Positions 23,670 through 37,202 of a stretch of 62,000 nt of DNA are shown here, piece by piece. Within the stretch, counting starts at the first letter, position 1. Each line of letters opens with the position of its first letter. This DNA comes from Lingula anatina (Eukaryota > Brachiopoda > Lingulata > Lingulida > Lingulidae): contig NW_019775865.1 of assembly GCF_001039355.2 (NCBI RefSeq), positions 1 to 62,000 on the forward strand. The letters run 5' to 3'. The notes below the pieces were generated by a model. The model did not search any database. It was not told the DNA's origin and was given only the letters and a program-made list of their open reading frames with translations. Both the position numbers and the translations under genes were made by a program.

Positions 23670-26535
23670 TCAGCACTGACAATTGCTAGCCTGCTGGTTT
23701 GGTGTTTCTGTAAGTCTGGTGCCTCCTCTTTGGTTGCTGACAATTGTGGGGTCTGAATCCAGACTCTCAGACATTTTCTCGCAGATGATGTCTACTAGGC
23801 GCTCAAAGACTGCCTTCACATTTATGTTCTCCTTGGCAGATGTTTCAAAGAACTCCAGACCTAGAGGAAACAGAAGAAATGTGTATCTTTATTGGAAATG
23901 ATCATTCTTTCCAACCCAAAATGCTATGTAAAAACCAATGCTATGTAACAGCAAATCATGTTTATTCTCATAAAATTTAGGCTATCGGAACAATTTCTTT
24001 GATGGCACAAAGAATGATTTTACATCAAGAGCCTACATCGATATAGCTATAATGAATGTGAGATAGTTGTGTGAAATCGTTGAGACAGCAGTCCAACAAA
24101 TTACATTAGTATTGACAAAGCAGACAAACATTCTCAAATGACAGCAGATGAGCATATTTGAAGGATTTAACATGGGCTGAGGTTCAATAAATTGTAGAAG
24201 CACAGCAGGAGTAGAAAAACCATTGTTACAACAAAGGGAAATATCACAAGAAATATTGGAGTTTGATGGAACATTGCAGCTGTTAGGTAGTCATTTACAT
24301 AATACCATTTAGATGGAACAGGCAGCCATTCTTTCCTAGGGATATGTATACAACATGCAAAAAACATAAAGGAACAGTGTAGGGAATGAACAACACTGTG
24401 ACTGTCAGTTAGGCAGCATCTCCAGTAACTGAAAATAAACTGGGTTATCATACACCACAACAGAATGGTTTGGGTTAGTAATAAAACAAGAAAGAACACT
24501 TACCATACATACAACCAGTTAGTCCAAGCAGGGGTTCATAACAGTCACTTAAGTACGTTCATACTTATGTGCAAACTAAGTCTAAAGCAGTGCGGTGCAT
24601 ACATGCTAAGCCACGTTACAGAGAACTATGTAAAAGGAATACCATACACCTAAGTCCACTGGGATTATTACATTTCTAAGTAAAAAGGCAACATTTCTAC
24701 ACAGGCCCAGCATAAGACATTTGTTTCCATAGCACCCGAAAGTAGTGTAATAATGGAAACTTTAAATGTGGTTATCAAGGGAGATGTTGCCTTTTTTGTT
24801 GGTCATACACAACATAGTCCATTAAACTGTTACAATATACATCATCAGCACTGAACAGTCAGACCTGTCTGAATCAGTTTAAATAACATCAACCTAAATT
24901 TCATGAGATTCTACCCTAAATAATATGTTTAGATAAATTGTGTGCTCTCAAAAAGGTTCAACAAGTAAAAATTTACACCTCAAAAATTCAGACATTGTAA
25001 CAGTTTAATGCATTGTCTGCATCCCATTGTTCCTGACCACTTTGGGATCCCAGTCACCTACCCAGCTGGTCAGCCAGCTGTTTGCCTCTCTCAGTGGACA
25101 CTACCCTCTCATCCTCCAGGTCACATTTGTTGCCCACTAAGACCACCTGTGCATTATCCCAGGAATAGGTCTTGATTTGTGTCACCCTAGATTGAAGAGA
25201 GTTAAGATGTGAAACTAAAACAAAATCACACGCACGCCACACATGTGGGAGGAAAAGACCCTTGAAAATGCACCACACCAGCACACACTACATTGTCTGT
25301 ATGCACTAACCACCTGTCTAGAGCCATACCTAGGCGGTGTGCGAGCTGCATTCCTCGCTCAGTTGTGACCACACGCTCCTCCTCTAGGTCGCTCTTATTG
25401 CCCACTAGGACAACTTGTGCGTTATCCCAAGAGTACATCTTTATTTGTGTGCACCTGGAATGAATAGTTGACAGCATATGCAGGAAGTTGGGTGCATCAT
25501 GACACTACGTCTATCAACCAAACCCAGAAGTGCAGGGGCAAGAGGAACAAAAATACATTTAGTTGCACATAGGCAGCTATATACTTAAATTGTTGACTTC
25601 CAATAATAAAAGGCTATAACATGAATTATATTTAAATCCACTTCCTGAATACACTTTGTGATATTCAATCTGTTTCCTTGCGAAAAAACCAATTTGGCTG
25701 TCAAGTAGTCTATGTGATTTATTGATGTGATTTTATTCCTCCCACTGCTGCTCACTGCTTCAAGTGCACTACTAACTCCACTACAGCATGCCGTGTGCTG
25801 CAGCTAGCAGGCTTGCAGAAGCCAGACTAACTATATGGGTAGAGTGGTGTGTTAATTCCTACCTAACTGGTCGGCAAGTTTTTGACCATGTTTTGTTGTG
25901 ACATTGCGTTGGTCCTCAAGGTCACATTTGTTGCCAACCAAAATTACTGAAGTGTTAGGCCAGGCATGTGTTTTAATCTGTGTACACCTGTGTGTCCAAC
26001 AAAGAAAGACATAATGAAACCAAGAACACAAAATCAAACTAGAGGATCAGAGAGGCGATACCGNACAATACTAGTGAATTTGTAAAACTTTGGTGCCACA
26101 CAATTAACTTCATTTAAATCACTCTTTGATTATCAAGAGTCAAATTTACTTAAATTTATTATAAAGACGACTTCCTTTATCAAATTTCTGTTATGACATA
26201 ATTCAAAAATTCATATCCACTTTGTCAACATTACTAATATAATTAATTTTAAATACTGATAATTCATATCATAATTGCCATAGTCTATCTTACCAGTCTT
26301 GCACAGCATTAAAAGATTCCTCATTGGTGACATCATACATGAGGATGAAGCCCATAGCACCTCTGTAGTATGCTGTGGTGATTGTCCTGTATCTCTCCTG
26401 GCCTGCTGTGTCCTAAAATGATAGGGGAAGGGGTATGAATCAGGATAAAATTTCAAGCACAAATTTGCATGCCTTTTCTTTAAAACTGTTTCTCTCATGG
26501 TCTGACACAAAAAAAAAAAGGTTATATGAAATATC

Positions 26536-26567
<32 letters not shown>

Positions 26568-29500
26568 TTGCCTTTGGATGGAATGGCAGCAGCAACAAGT
26601 TCATAAAATGCAAAAATTAAAATAACTTAGTTGAAAAACAAACATAATTAACATAATAAATCAAAGTTATTTTTTTGGGATTTCTTGGTGTGTCTCTTGG
26701 CCTGACACAGTCTGAAATTCTGAAAAGGGGTTATAAATATAGTTCTCACATATCTAGTCATTACACTTTTGAACTATTTTTAACATTGAGTTCACATGGG
26801 GAGTTCCTAAATAATGATCTCAAGTCATTACTTAATTCATGATCATCCTAGCAGTTTGACTACAAAAGTTTGAAGTAATTACAGAAGTTTAATGTAATAG
26901 GTTACAGCATGAGGTAATGCAGCCAACTTGCAATGTAACACAACACTCTACCCATATGTAATGTTTTACAGCTCAGTTCTGAAAAAAAGTCAAAGGGTCA
27001 CCAGTCTGAGAGTGAGGAAAAAACACCTACTTGTAGATAATAACTGGTGCTATTAAACGGGCACCATGTCAAACGTTTGTTTATCATTAGTGCAATATAG
27101 TTCATCAAAGACAGCTTTGTTACTAAGAAACAGCTATGTCTTTTTATATCTTTCTGCTTCAATTTTCCTTTCAACCAAATATATGAGGATGTAATTATTT
27201 TCATAAAAAGTTGTCCTTTAATAGTTAGCATCAATGGTAACCTTACCGTTCATATAGCCCCTTCATTTTATGTCCTATTTTAATACAACTTCTTTTAATG
27301 TCAAATTATTTTAAATATGTCTGATCTGTATCTTTCTCAAACAAAAACTAGCAACTATTCCACTGTCAATTATATCTTCCAGATTTTTATCATGATTTGA
27401 AACACACTATAATGACAGCTAGGATAATTTAACACGTTTATCTTTAAATCAAGTCTGGATAACATCAGAAAGCCATATGACAACTCTATGATTGCTGGTT
27501 TTCATAGACTGTAACCTTAAAATGTGAAGACATTATCTAGACTGTGTGCATTAAGCGTCTCTTTAAATGAAGAAGCCTCATGATGCAACCATGGCAACTG
27601 TGTTAAATGTGATATTCAAATTCTTAATTGCACTTAAGACATCAATTTAGAATCTCCTTAAATAATTAAGAAACTCAATGTACATCACTTCTGAAGGAAA
27701 TGCAGACTTGGAAGGAGAAAACCATGCTCCAGTAAAACAAGGACATATTTTAACTACAGAGAAAATCACTTGTTTCACAAAGGAAACTGATATGTATAGA
27801 TGCATATTTAATACGCTTAAAAAATCAATATATAGGTAAAATAGAATTCTTGAAGAGATTACACCATTTTGCATCATTATGAGAGAATACTTCATTTTTT
27901 TTGTGGTGAAACAAGATAGACCCTACATTTTCAAGGACAGGAGGTGAAGCAGAACACTAATGGGTAGATCCAGATAACTTCAGCAAACCAGGGACACCAA
28001 ATTAGGATGTCACTCACCCATTGTGTATTACAGGCTTTTTCTCCTATCTGATTAACCCAGGGGAAGATGAAGACTACAGACAAGATTTATTACACCCCTC
28101 AAAACCATGCTTCTATAATATAGTGGGTGATAAAAACCTCTGGGGCTACTTTCACAGCATCATTCATGTGACAACACAAAGATAGTCACATGGAGAAGAA
28201 TACCATTGGACATACTTTAGTTACTACTTTTCATTTAAGAAAACCACCAAGAAAGAGGAATCTCAGCAACAGGAGTGAGTAAATACTGGATCAATTGAAC
28301 TAAAATGATAAGGAATCTTAATATCTTGTGAGAGTTAAATTTAAATGTGGTTGTCCATGCTGCACAATATTCACATGGAAGAACTCACTGGAAAATGACT
28401 TGAGACTGAATGACCTTACCAGTTTCTGTTTCTCTATACTATGAAACCAAGCCACAAAAGTCACATGCTGTGACTTTTCAAGACAAAAATGCGCTTCCAC
28501 TTGAAGAAAGTTGTGAGGTTTGTCAGCCTGATTATTCTTCTATTTGTGCTGACCCAGCTGCTAAGTTATCAGGAGGAGGTTCTGTCACAGATTAATCCAA
28601 CGATAAATAAAAAAGAAACAACACAATCCATTTCTGCAGAAAATCTAAACAATAATGACATTATCAATGCTAAGGAGAGATCACACTGCAAAGAACTTGA
28701 ACCAATTAATCCTATGATAAGAGAGAGATTTATCTTCCAAAAGGTAAGCTCAAAACCAGACTACTTAGCTTTTTCTGCATTCTACAGTGATCAGCCAGGA
28801 GATGTATACTTTCTAAGGATCATTGGAATAGGACGATATTTAAACAACAGGTTGGACAAGTCTGTGCCTTACCCACAGTACTGTCAACTGTGGTTCCAGA
28901 AGAAAGATGGAAACACCGTGAAGGTCTACAATGAAGTGGTGCCCACTGTGGTACAAATTATGCCAGAACAGAAGTCAAAAAAGTAAGTAAATTTTCTATT
29001 TGAACATCTTAGTCCAAACTTTTATATCAATGTCAGTTTCCATTTTACACTTATAACCAATGTAAAATGAACCAAATTTCAATGCGTGTTTCCAATTAAA
29101 TTGTACTAAGACTCTCTACATCTATATTGGACTTTATAGTTACCTATAACATAATGAAATAACATGATTTCAGTGCATGCTTATTAGCTGAAAAAGACCA
29201 ATTTACACATGATATGAGATACATAACTAAAATGCAGCACTACTAAATTATAATTAAAAATATTGCAACCCTTTATTATCATCCAGATACCCAAAAATGA
29301 GGTTTTTCCTGCATCTAATTATTTCATAATCCATCTATTTTTGTGCTGATTTAAAACAATAAAAATATAAAATATTGGCATTTATATTTGTCATTGCAAT
29401 GTATAAGCATAGGCAACTAAAAGCTTTAAACTCAATTTAAAATATGTCTATTTTGAGGTGAGATATCAATCAGTATGGGGCGTAACTTCCTCCCTGGACA

Positions 29501-32500
29501 AGATTTTATCTCGAAAATTGGCAGAGTTGACCAGAAGTGTATAAGTTACAATCTCGTGCTGTTGTTTTGGTTTAAATGTTTTTGTTATGGAGTCATAAGC
29601 CTCTAATTACAGATTTTCATCAAACAAAGGCTTTATTTTGCTTTATCAATGATAAAATGTGAACTAAGAATTTCAACAAAAATCAATGGCAGAGTTTAAG
29701 ACTGCATTCCCACATATTTTAGATCAATCTATCTCCCTGGGAACTCACTACATTACTGTCAGCTTAGCCGGCTTAAATGTCTGTCTCCCCTACTAAAATC
29801 TGTAAGGGGGTAATTAACTTCCGTGTGCACTCAGCTGACATCAATTTAGCTTGAACCCCCAGGGAGTTAGGTCGATCCAGATGGATTGATCTAAATCTGT
29901 GGGAATGCAGTCTTAGAGTACTTAATGGTATCATTAAATTGGCGTTAAAACAGTGATCGTGCTGCATAGGTAAAAGAGAAATATGAGAAACCAATTTTTC
30001 AGTCTTTATCCCAACATCAAAAATATGACATCACCCTTAAGTTGACATATGTGCGAATGTTAATTAATTTAGTCACTGAACACTGAAGATTTATTTATTG
30101 CCCAAAAGAATGTATGTAAGGTAGTAAATAAGGAGTTTTGGGTGAAGGATGACAGTATCCTTAATTAATTTAGTCACTGAACACTGAAGATATATCTTTT
30201 ACCCAAAAGAATGTATGTAAGGCAGTAAATAAGAAGTTTTGGGCAAAGGGTGACAATATCCTTAAAAATCATTTTATGAAATGTTTTTTCTAATCATGTG
30301 GTAAGTATTATCTATATAAAATATAGACCAGGCTTTGACCACAGCTAGTTCATCTGTTAAATTGCCTCCTCAGAATAATGCAATTTCCTTCCACTAACAT
30401 TAATCAACTCTGTTGGCAGCAGTTTTTAGATGAAGAAATGTTAACATCACAAATATCTGGAGTGAAACAAAAAGGAAATATTAACATCACAAGTATTTGG
30501 AGTGAAACAAAAATTTAAACCTAAAACCTGTTCACAAACTAGAGGATCAGAGAGGCGATACCGCCTCCGAATATTGTACCACCAGCTGGAGCAAGCGCAT
30601 TCGTATAGACCCCCACATACACAAAATAAGGGACACAGCCACCAGTCTTATGCTTGACAAGCTATANGCAATACTAGTGAATTTGTAAAACTTTGGTGCC
30701 ACACAATTAACTTCATTTAAATCACTCTTTTATTATCAAAAGTCAAATTTACTTAAATTTATTATAAAGACAACTTCCATTATCAAAATTCTGTTACGAC
30801 ATGATTCAAAAATTCATATCCACTTTGTCAACATTACTAATATAATTAATTTTAAATACTGATAATTCATATCATAATTGCCATAGTCTATCTTACCAGT
30901 CTTGCACAGCATTAAAAGACTCCTCATTGGTGACATCATACATGAGGATGAAGCCCATAGCACCTCTGTAGTATGCTGTGGTGATTGTCCTGTATCTCTC
31001 CTGGCCTGCTGTGTCCTAAAATGATAGAGGAATGGGTATTAATCAGGATAAGGCTTCGTTCACATGGAATGTCTATTTTCTAAAAATCTATTTTCTATTC
31101 GCGGTCTGTGCCCTGAATATCCCGCCGCGTAATTACTGGCAGCGCGAGCCAGTTACTTATAGTAACTTATATTAACTGGCTCGCGCTGCCAGTAATTAGG
31201 CAGTCGCTACCAAAGTACGGCTAACCTTAGATAAATATATAGGGCATCATTTGCCACTATGATTGGGGCTCTGGGCCTTCCGGTTTTTGAGATCTCGGAA
31301 ACAAACCTTTTTTGAGCCCGTTTGGCCATTAGCGACCTTGACCTTGACCTACTTGCATAAAAGTAGGTCATTATCTGTGGATTTGTTCCGTATCATTGGC
31401 CATAAGGCCCTTAGTCATATGGCTTATACTTTAGGCCTAAAGGCAATTTCAAATTTTACCAATTTTGCCTTTAAAAGCCCCTGTGACCTTGGAAAGTAGG
31501 TCAAGGACACTGAAACTGGGTCTATGGCATATTTTTACCATAGGCTACCTATGATAATTATTTCAGATTTTTTGCGAAAAAAAACGCGCGGAAAGAATAA
31601 CTATAATAATAATACTACCAAAAACAATAGTATTCCCCTATGGGGAATCCTAATTAACATAAGAAATCAAAGTTAATGTTTTTTTTTTTTTTGCGTTTCT
31701 TGGTGTCTCTTGGCCAGACAGACTCTGAAATTCAATGATTATAAATATAGTTCTCACATATCTAGTCATTACACTTTTGAACTATTTATAACATTGAGTT
31801 CACATGGGGAGTTCCTAAATAATGATCGCAAGTCATTACTTAATTCATGATCATCCTAGCAGTTTGACTACAAAAGTTTGAAGTAATTACAGAAGTTTAA
31901 TGTAATAAGTTACAGCATGAGGTAATGCAACCAACTTGCAATGTAACACAACACTCTACCCATATGTAATGTTTTACAGCTCAGTTCCGAAAAAAAAGTC
32001 AAAGGGTCACCAGTCTGTGGGTGGGGAAAAAACACCTACATGAAGATAATAACTGGTGCTATTAAACGGGCACCATGTCAAACGTTTGTTTATCATTAGT
32101 GCAATATAGTCCATCAAAGACAGCGTTGTTACTAAGAAACAGCTATGTCTTTTTATATCTTTCTGCTTTAATTTTCCTTTCAACCAAATATATGAGGATG
32201 TAATTATTTTCATAAAAAGTTTTCCTTTAATAGTTAGCATCAATGGTAAGATATCCAAAACCGTACCATTCATATGGCCCCTTCATTTTACGTCCTATTT
32301 TAATACAACTTCTTTTAATGTCAAATTATTTTAAATATGTCTGATCTGTATCTTTCTCAAACAAAAACTAGCAAGTATTCTACTGTCAATTTCATCTTCC
32401 AGATTTTTATCATGATTGAAACACACTATAATGACAGCTAGGATAATTTAACACGTTTATCTTTAAATCAAGTCTGGATAACATCAGAAAGCCATATGAC

Positions 32501-35500
32501 AACTCTATGATTGCTGGTTTTCATAGACTGTAACCTTAAAATGTGAAGACATTATCTAGACTGTGCATTAAGCGTCTCTTTAAATGAAGAAGCTTCATGA
32601 TGCAACCATGGCAACTGTGTTAAATGTGATATTCAAATTCTTAATTGCACTTAAGACATCAATTTAGAATCTCCTTAAATAATTAAGAAACTCAATGTAC
32701 ATCACTTCTGAAGGAAATGCAGACTTGGAAGGAGAAAACCATGCTCCAGTAAAACAAGGACATATTTTAACTACAGAGAAAATCACTTGTTTCACAAAGG
32801 AAACTGATATGTATAGATGCATATTTAATATGCTTAGAAAATCAATATATAGGTAAAATAGAATTCTTGAAGAGATTACACCATTTTGCATCATTATGAG
32901 AGAATACTTATTTTTTTGTGGTGAAACAAGATAGACCCTACATTTTAAAGGACAGGAGGTGAAGCAGAACACTAATGGGTAGATCCAGATAACTTCAGCA
33001 AACCAGGGACACCAAATTAGGATGTCACTCACCCATTGTGTATTACAGGCTTTTTCTCCTATCTGATTAACCCAGGGGAAGATGAAGACTACAGACAAGA
33101 TTTATTACACCCCTCAAAACCATGCTTCTATAATATAGTGGGTGATAAAAACCTCTGGGGCTACTTTCACAGCATCATTCATGTGACAACACAAAGATAG
33201 TCACATGGAGAAGAATACCATTGGACATACTTTAGTTACTACTTTTCATTTAAGAAAACCACCAAGAAAGAGGAATCTCAGCAACAGGAGTGAGTAAATA
33301 CTGGATCAATTGAACTAAAATGATAAGGAATCTTAATATCTTGTGAGAGTTAAATTTAAATGTGGTTGTCCATGCTGCACTATATTCACATGGAAGAAAT
33401 CACTGGAAAATGACTTGATACTGAATGACCTTTATCAGTTTCTGTTTCTCTACTATGAAACCAAGCCACAAAAGTCACATGCTGTGACTTTTCAAGACAA
33501 AAATGCGCTTCCACTTGAAGAAAGTTGTGAGGTTTGTCAGCCTGATTATTCTTCTATTTGTGCTGACCCAGCTGCTAAGTTATCAGGAGGAGGTTCTGTC
33601 ACAGATTAATCCAACAATAAATAAAAAAGAAACAACACAATCAATTTCTGCAGAAAACCTAAACAATAATGGCATTATCAATGCCAAGGAGAGATCACAC
33701 TGCAAAGATCTTGAGCCAATTAATCCTATGATAAGAGAGAGATTTATCTTCCAAAAGGTAAGCTCAAAACCAGACTACTTAGCTTTTTCTGCATTCTACA
33801 GTGATCAGCCAGGAGATGCATACTTTCTAAGGATCATTGGAATAGGACGATATTTAAACAACAGGTTAGACAAGTCTGTGCCTTACCCACAGTACTGTCA
33901 ACTGTGGTTCCAGAAGAAAGATGGAAACACCGTGAAGGTCTATAATGAAGTGGTGCCCACTGTGGTACAAATTATGCCAGAACAGAAGTCAAAAAAGTAA
34001 GTAAATTTTCTATTTGAACATCTTAGTCCATACTTTTATATCAATGTCAGTTTCCATTTTATACTTATAACCAATGTAAAGTGAACCAATTTTCAATGTG
34101 TGTGTTTCCAATTAAATTGTACTAAGACTCTCTACATCTATATTGGACCCTATAGTTACCTATTACATAATGAAATAACATGATGTCAGTGCATGCTTAT
34201 TAGCTGAAAAAGACCAATTTACACATGATATGAGATACATAACTAAAATGCAGCACTACTAAATTATAATCAAGAATATTGCAACCCTTTATTATCATCC
34301 AGATACCAAAAAATGAGGTTTTTCCTGCATCTAATTATTTCATAATCCATCTATCTTTGTGCTGATTTAAAACAGTAAAAATATAAAATATTGGCGTTTA
34401 TATTTGTCATTGCAATGTGTAAGCATAGGCAACTAAAAGCTTTAAACTCAATTTAACATTTGTCTATTTTGAGGCGAGATATCAATCAGTATGGGGCGTA
34501 ACTTCCTCCCTGGACAAGATTTTATCACAAAAATTGGCAGAGTTGACCAGGAGTGTATAAGTTACAATCTTGTGCTGTCATTTTGGTTTAAATGTTTTTG
34601 TTATATGGAGTCATAAGCCTCTAATTAAAGATTTTCATCAAACAAAGGCTTTATTTTGCTTTGTCAATGATAAAATCTGAACTAAGAATTTCAACAAAAA
34701 TCACTGGCAGAGTTTAAGACTGCATTCCCACATATTTTAGATCGATCTATCCCTGTGGGGACTCTCACTAGATTACTGTCAGCTTAGTCAGCTTAAATGT
34801 CTGTCTCCCCTACTAAAATCTGGTAGGGGGTAATTAACTTCCGTGCGCACTCAGCTGACAGCAATTTAGCTTGAACCCCCAGGGAGTTAGGTCGATCCAG
34901 ATGGATCAATCTAACTCTGTGGGAATGCAGTCTTAGAGTACTTAATGGTATTATTAAATTGGCGTTAAAACAGTGATCGTGCTGCATAGGTAAAAGAGAA
35001 ATATGAGAAACTGATTTTTCAGTCTTTATCCCAAAATCACAAATACGACATCACCCTTAAGTTGACATATGTGTGAATGTTAATTAATTTAGTCACTGAA
35101 CACTGAAGATATATCTTTTACCCAAAAGAATGTATGTAAGGCAGTAAATAAGAAGTTTTGGGCAAAGGTGACAATAGCCTTAAAAATCATTTTATGAAAT
35201 GTTTTTTTTCTAATCATGTGGTTAGTATTATATATATAATATATAAAATATAGACCAGGGTTTGACCACAGCTAGTTCATCTGTTAAACTGCCTCCTCAG
35301 AATAATGCAATTTCCTTCCACTAACATTAATCAACTCTGTTGGCAGCAGTTTTTAGATGAGGAAATGTTAACATCACAAATATCTGGAGTGAAACAAAAA
35401 GGAAATATTAACATCACAAGTATTTGGAGTGAAACAAAAATTTAAACCTAAAACCTGTTCACAAATTATCTGATGAGTTACATGTAGTGTTTATTTTGTA

Positions 35501-37163
35501 GATTTTCCAAAAAATCCAAGTGATGACAATACATCTGAAAATAATTTTTGTATATTTTTCAGGTATCATCCTGTTCTTTACTTATGCTATGGCCCAAAGA
35601 ATTACAAACTGAAAACAGTTCCTTATGCTGTGTCTCTTGTGGACAGTAAATGCAAGAAGCCACTCAATTTCCTTAAGGTTGTCAATACCAAAGAAGAAGC
35701 AAAAGGAAAAACACAACTAGACTTCGGGGTTTGTGTCACACCATTTAATTTCAACTACAATAAAACACTGAGTTTTGTAGAAAATCTTGAAATACAGAAA
35801 ATGTTTGGAGCACAACATTTCACTTTCTACAATTTCAGTCTCAGTGATAAAATGAAGCCAGTGCTGAACTCTTATGCATCAGAAGGAAACATAAGTGTCA
35901 TTCCTTGGCCTCTCCCTCCACACTTAAAGGTAGACATTTGGCCTCCCAATAAAAAACATGTACCTAATATATTCTATTTTGCCCAATTGGGAGCCCTAAA
36001 TGACTGCCTTTACAGGAACATGTACAGATTCAAGTACTTGCTCTTCTTGGATTTAGATGAAATTGTTGTCCCTAGAAAAGATGAAACCTGGAAAGAGATG
36101 ATTGAATCAGCTGCAAAAGTCAAAGGGTTTACTAAGAATGCAACTAGTTATATGTTCAGAAATACTTTTTTCCGATTAGACTGGGGACTGCTGAGTGATG
36201 ACAGCCTTTCTGACAAGAGGATACAATTATATCACCCTTATTCCTTGCTGTCTGTCAACAGGGAGAAAAGAATATGGAATGCTGGCTCTAGATCAAAATA
36301 CATGATAGTTGATGCCCAATGTGTCTCTGTGGTTGGTGTTCACCAAATATGGGGATATATAAGTGGAAAGCGTTGCTACAAACACAAATCAATGATAATG
36401 CCTATCAACATAGGACTACTTCATCACTACCGCAACTGGAAAAAGCCAGAGCAGAAAAAACATGATGCTATGATTAAAGACAACAATATCTTCAGGTTTA
36501 AAGATAGTATAATCAGTAGAATAGAAGACAGGTTCAAGAAAATAACATCACAAGGACAAATAGAATTTATCCAATGAATGTGAATAAAGAAACAATATTT
36601 TTATGTTATTGCCAAAACTGTAAAAAACATTCCCAGAAATTTAGATCGATCCATCTGGATCGACCTAACTCCCTGGGGGTTCACGCTAAATTGCTGTCAG
36701 CCGAGCGCACAGGACAGTTAATTACCCCCTTACAGCTTTTAGTAGACACTTAAGCCGGTTAAGCTGACACCAATCTAGTGAGACTCCCCAGGGGGATAGA
36801 TCGATCTAAATATCAATGGGAATGGAACCTAAGTTTGAAGATAGTATGTCACACATTTTCAATGTATTGTGTTCACAGTTAAAAGTTCATGTCAATGGCG
36901 ATGACAACAAAACAGGTGATGACTATATGTACAGACACAGCATGTATGTACATAAAAAAGTCTTTTTTTATTCAAATGCAATAAATGACATTGTATTAAA
37001 TTCAAACACCATTTTCAACTCAAGTCTCAGAAATAAATTTATATAATCAAATTTGAAGAACCAGGAGTAAAATATTATTTCTTAAATTAACAAGAGCATC
37101 AGAGAGGATACCGCCTCCGGATATTGTACCACCAGCTGGGGTAAGTGCATTCATATGGAAAAT

Positions 37164-37202
<39 letters not shown>

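Larger units (their letters stand above)
26065..30536. repeat. Large duplicated block, copy 1
   Basis: It runs parallel to 30667-35464, starting with the shared CAATACTAGTGAATTTGTAA and ending at ACCTGTTCACAAA. It holds Rab3 exon 2 and GT92 exon 1, mostly identical, with scattered substitutions and small indels. Differences include a (CAT)n run and other sequence at about 26450-26640, where copy 2 has an unrelated 600-bp insert, and a 105-bp tandem duplication at about 30060-30265 that is single in copy 2. Confidence 0.9.
30667..35464. repeat. Large duplicated block, copy 2
   Basis: Partner of 26065-30536. It contains the second copies of Rab3 exon 2 and GT92 exon 1 and runs directly into the GT92 catalytic exon, so this copy is the one physically continuous with Rab3 exon 1 and the rest of GT92. 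Confidence 0.9.

Noticed and set aside
26294-26412. Second Rab3 exon 2 as a functional mutually exclusive exon
   Set aside because: It encodes the same protein as the other copy, and it sits in an N-bounded repeated block. Duplication or assembly effect is the simpler reading; depth data would decide.
27647-27895. 82-aa minus-strand frame, repeated at 32664-33098
   Set aside because: Conserved only because the whole block is duplicated. No domain, no splice context, AT-rich hydrophobic translation.
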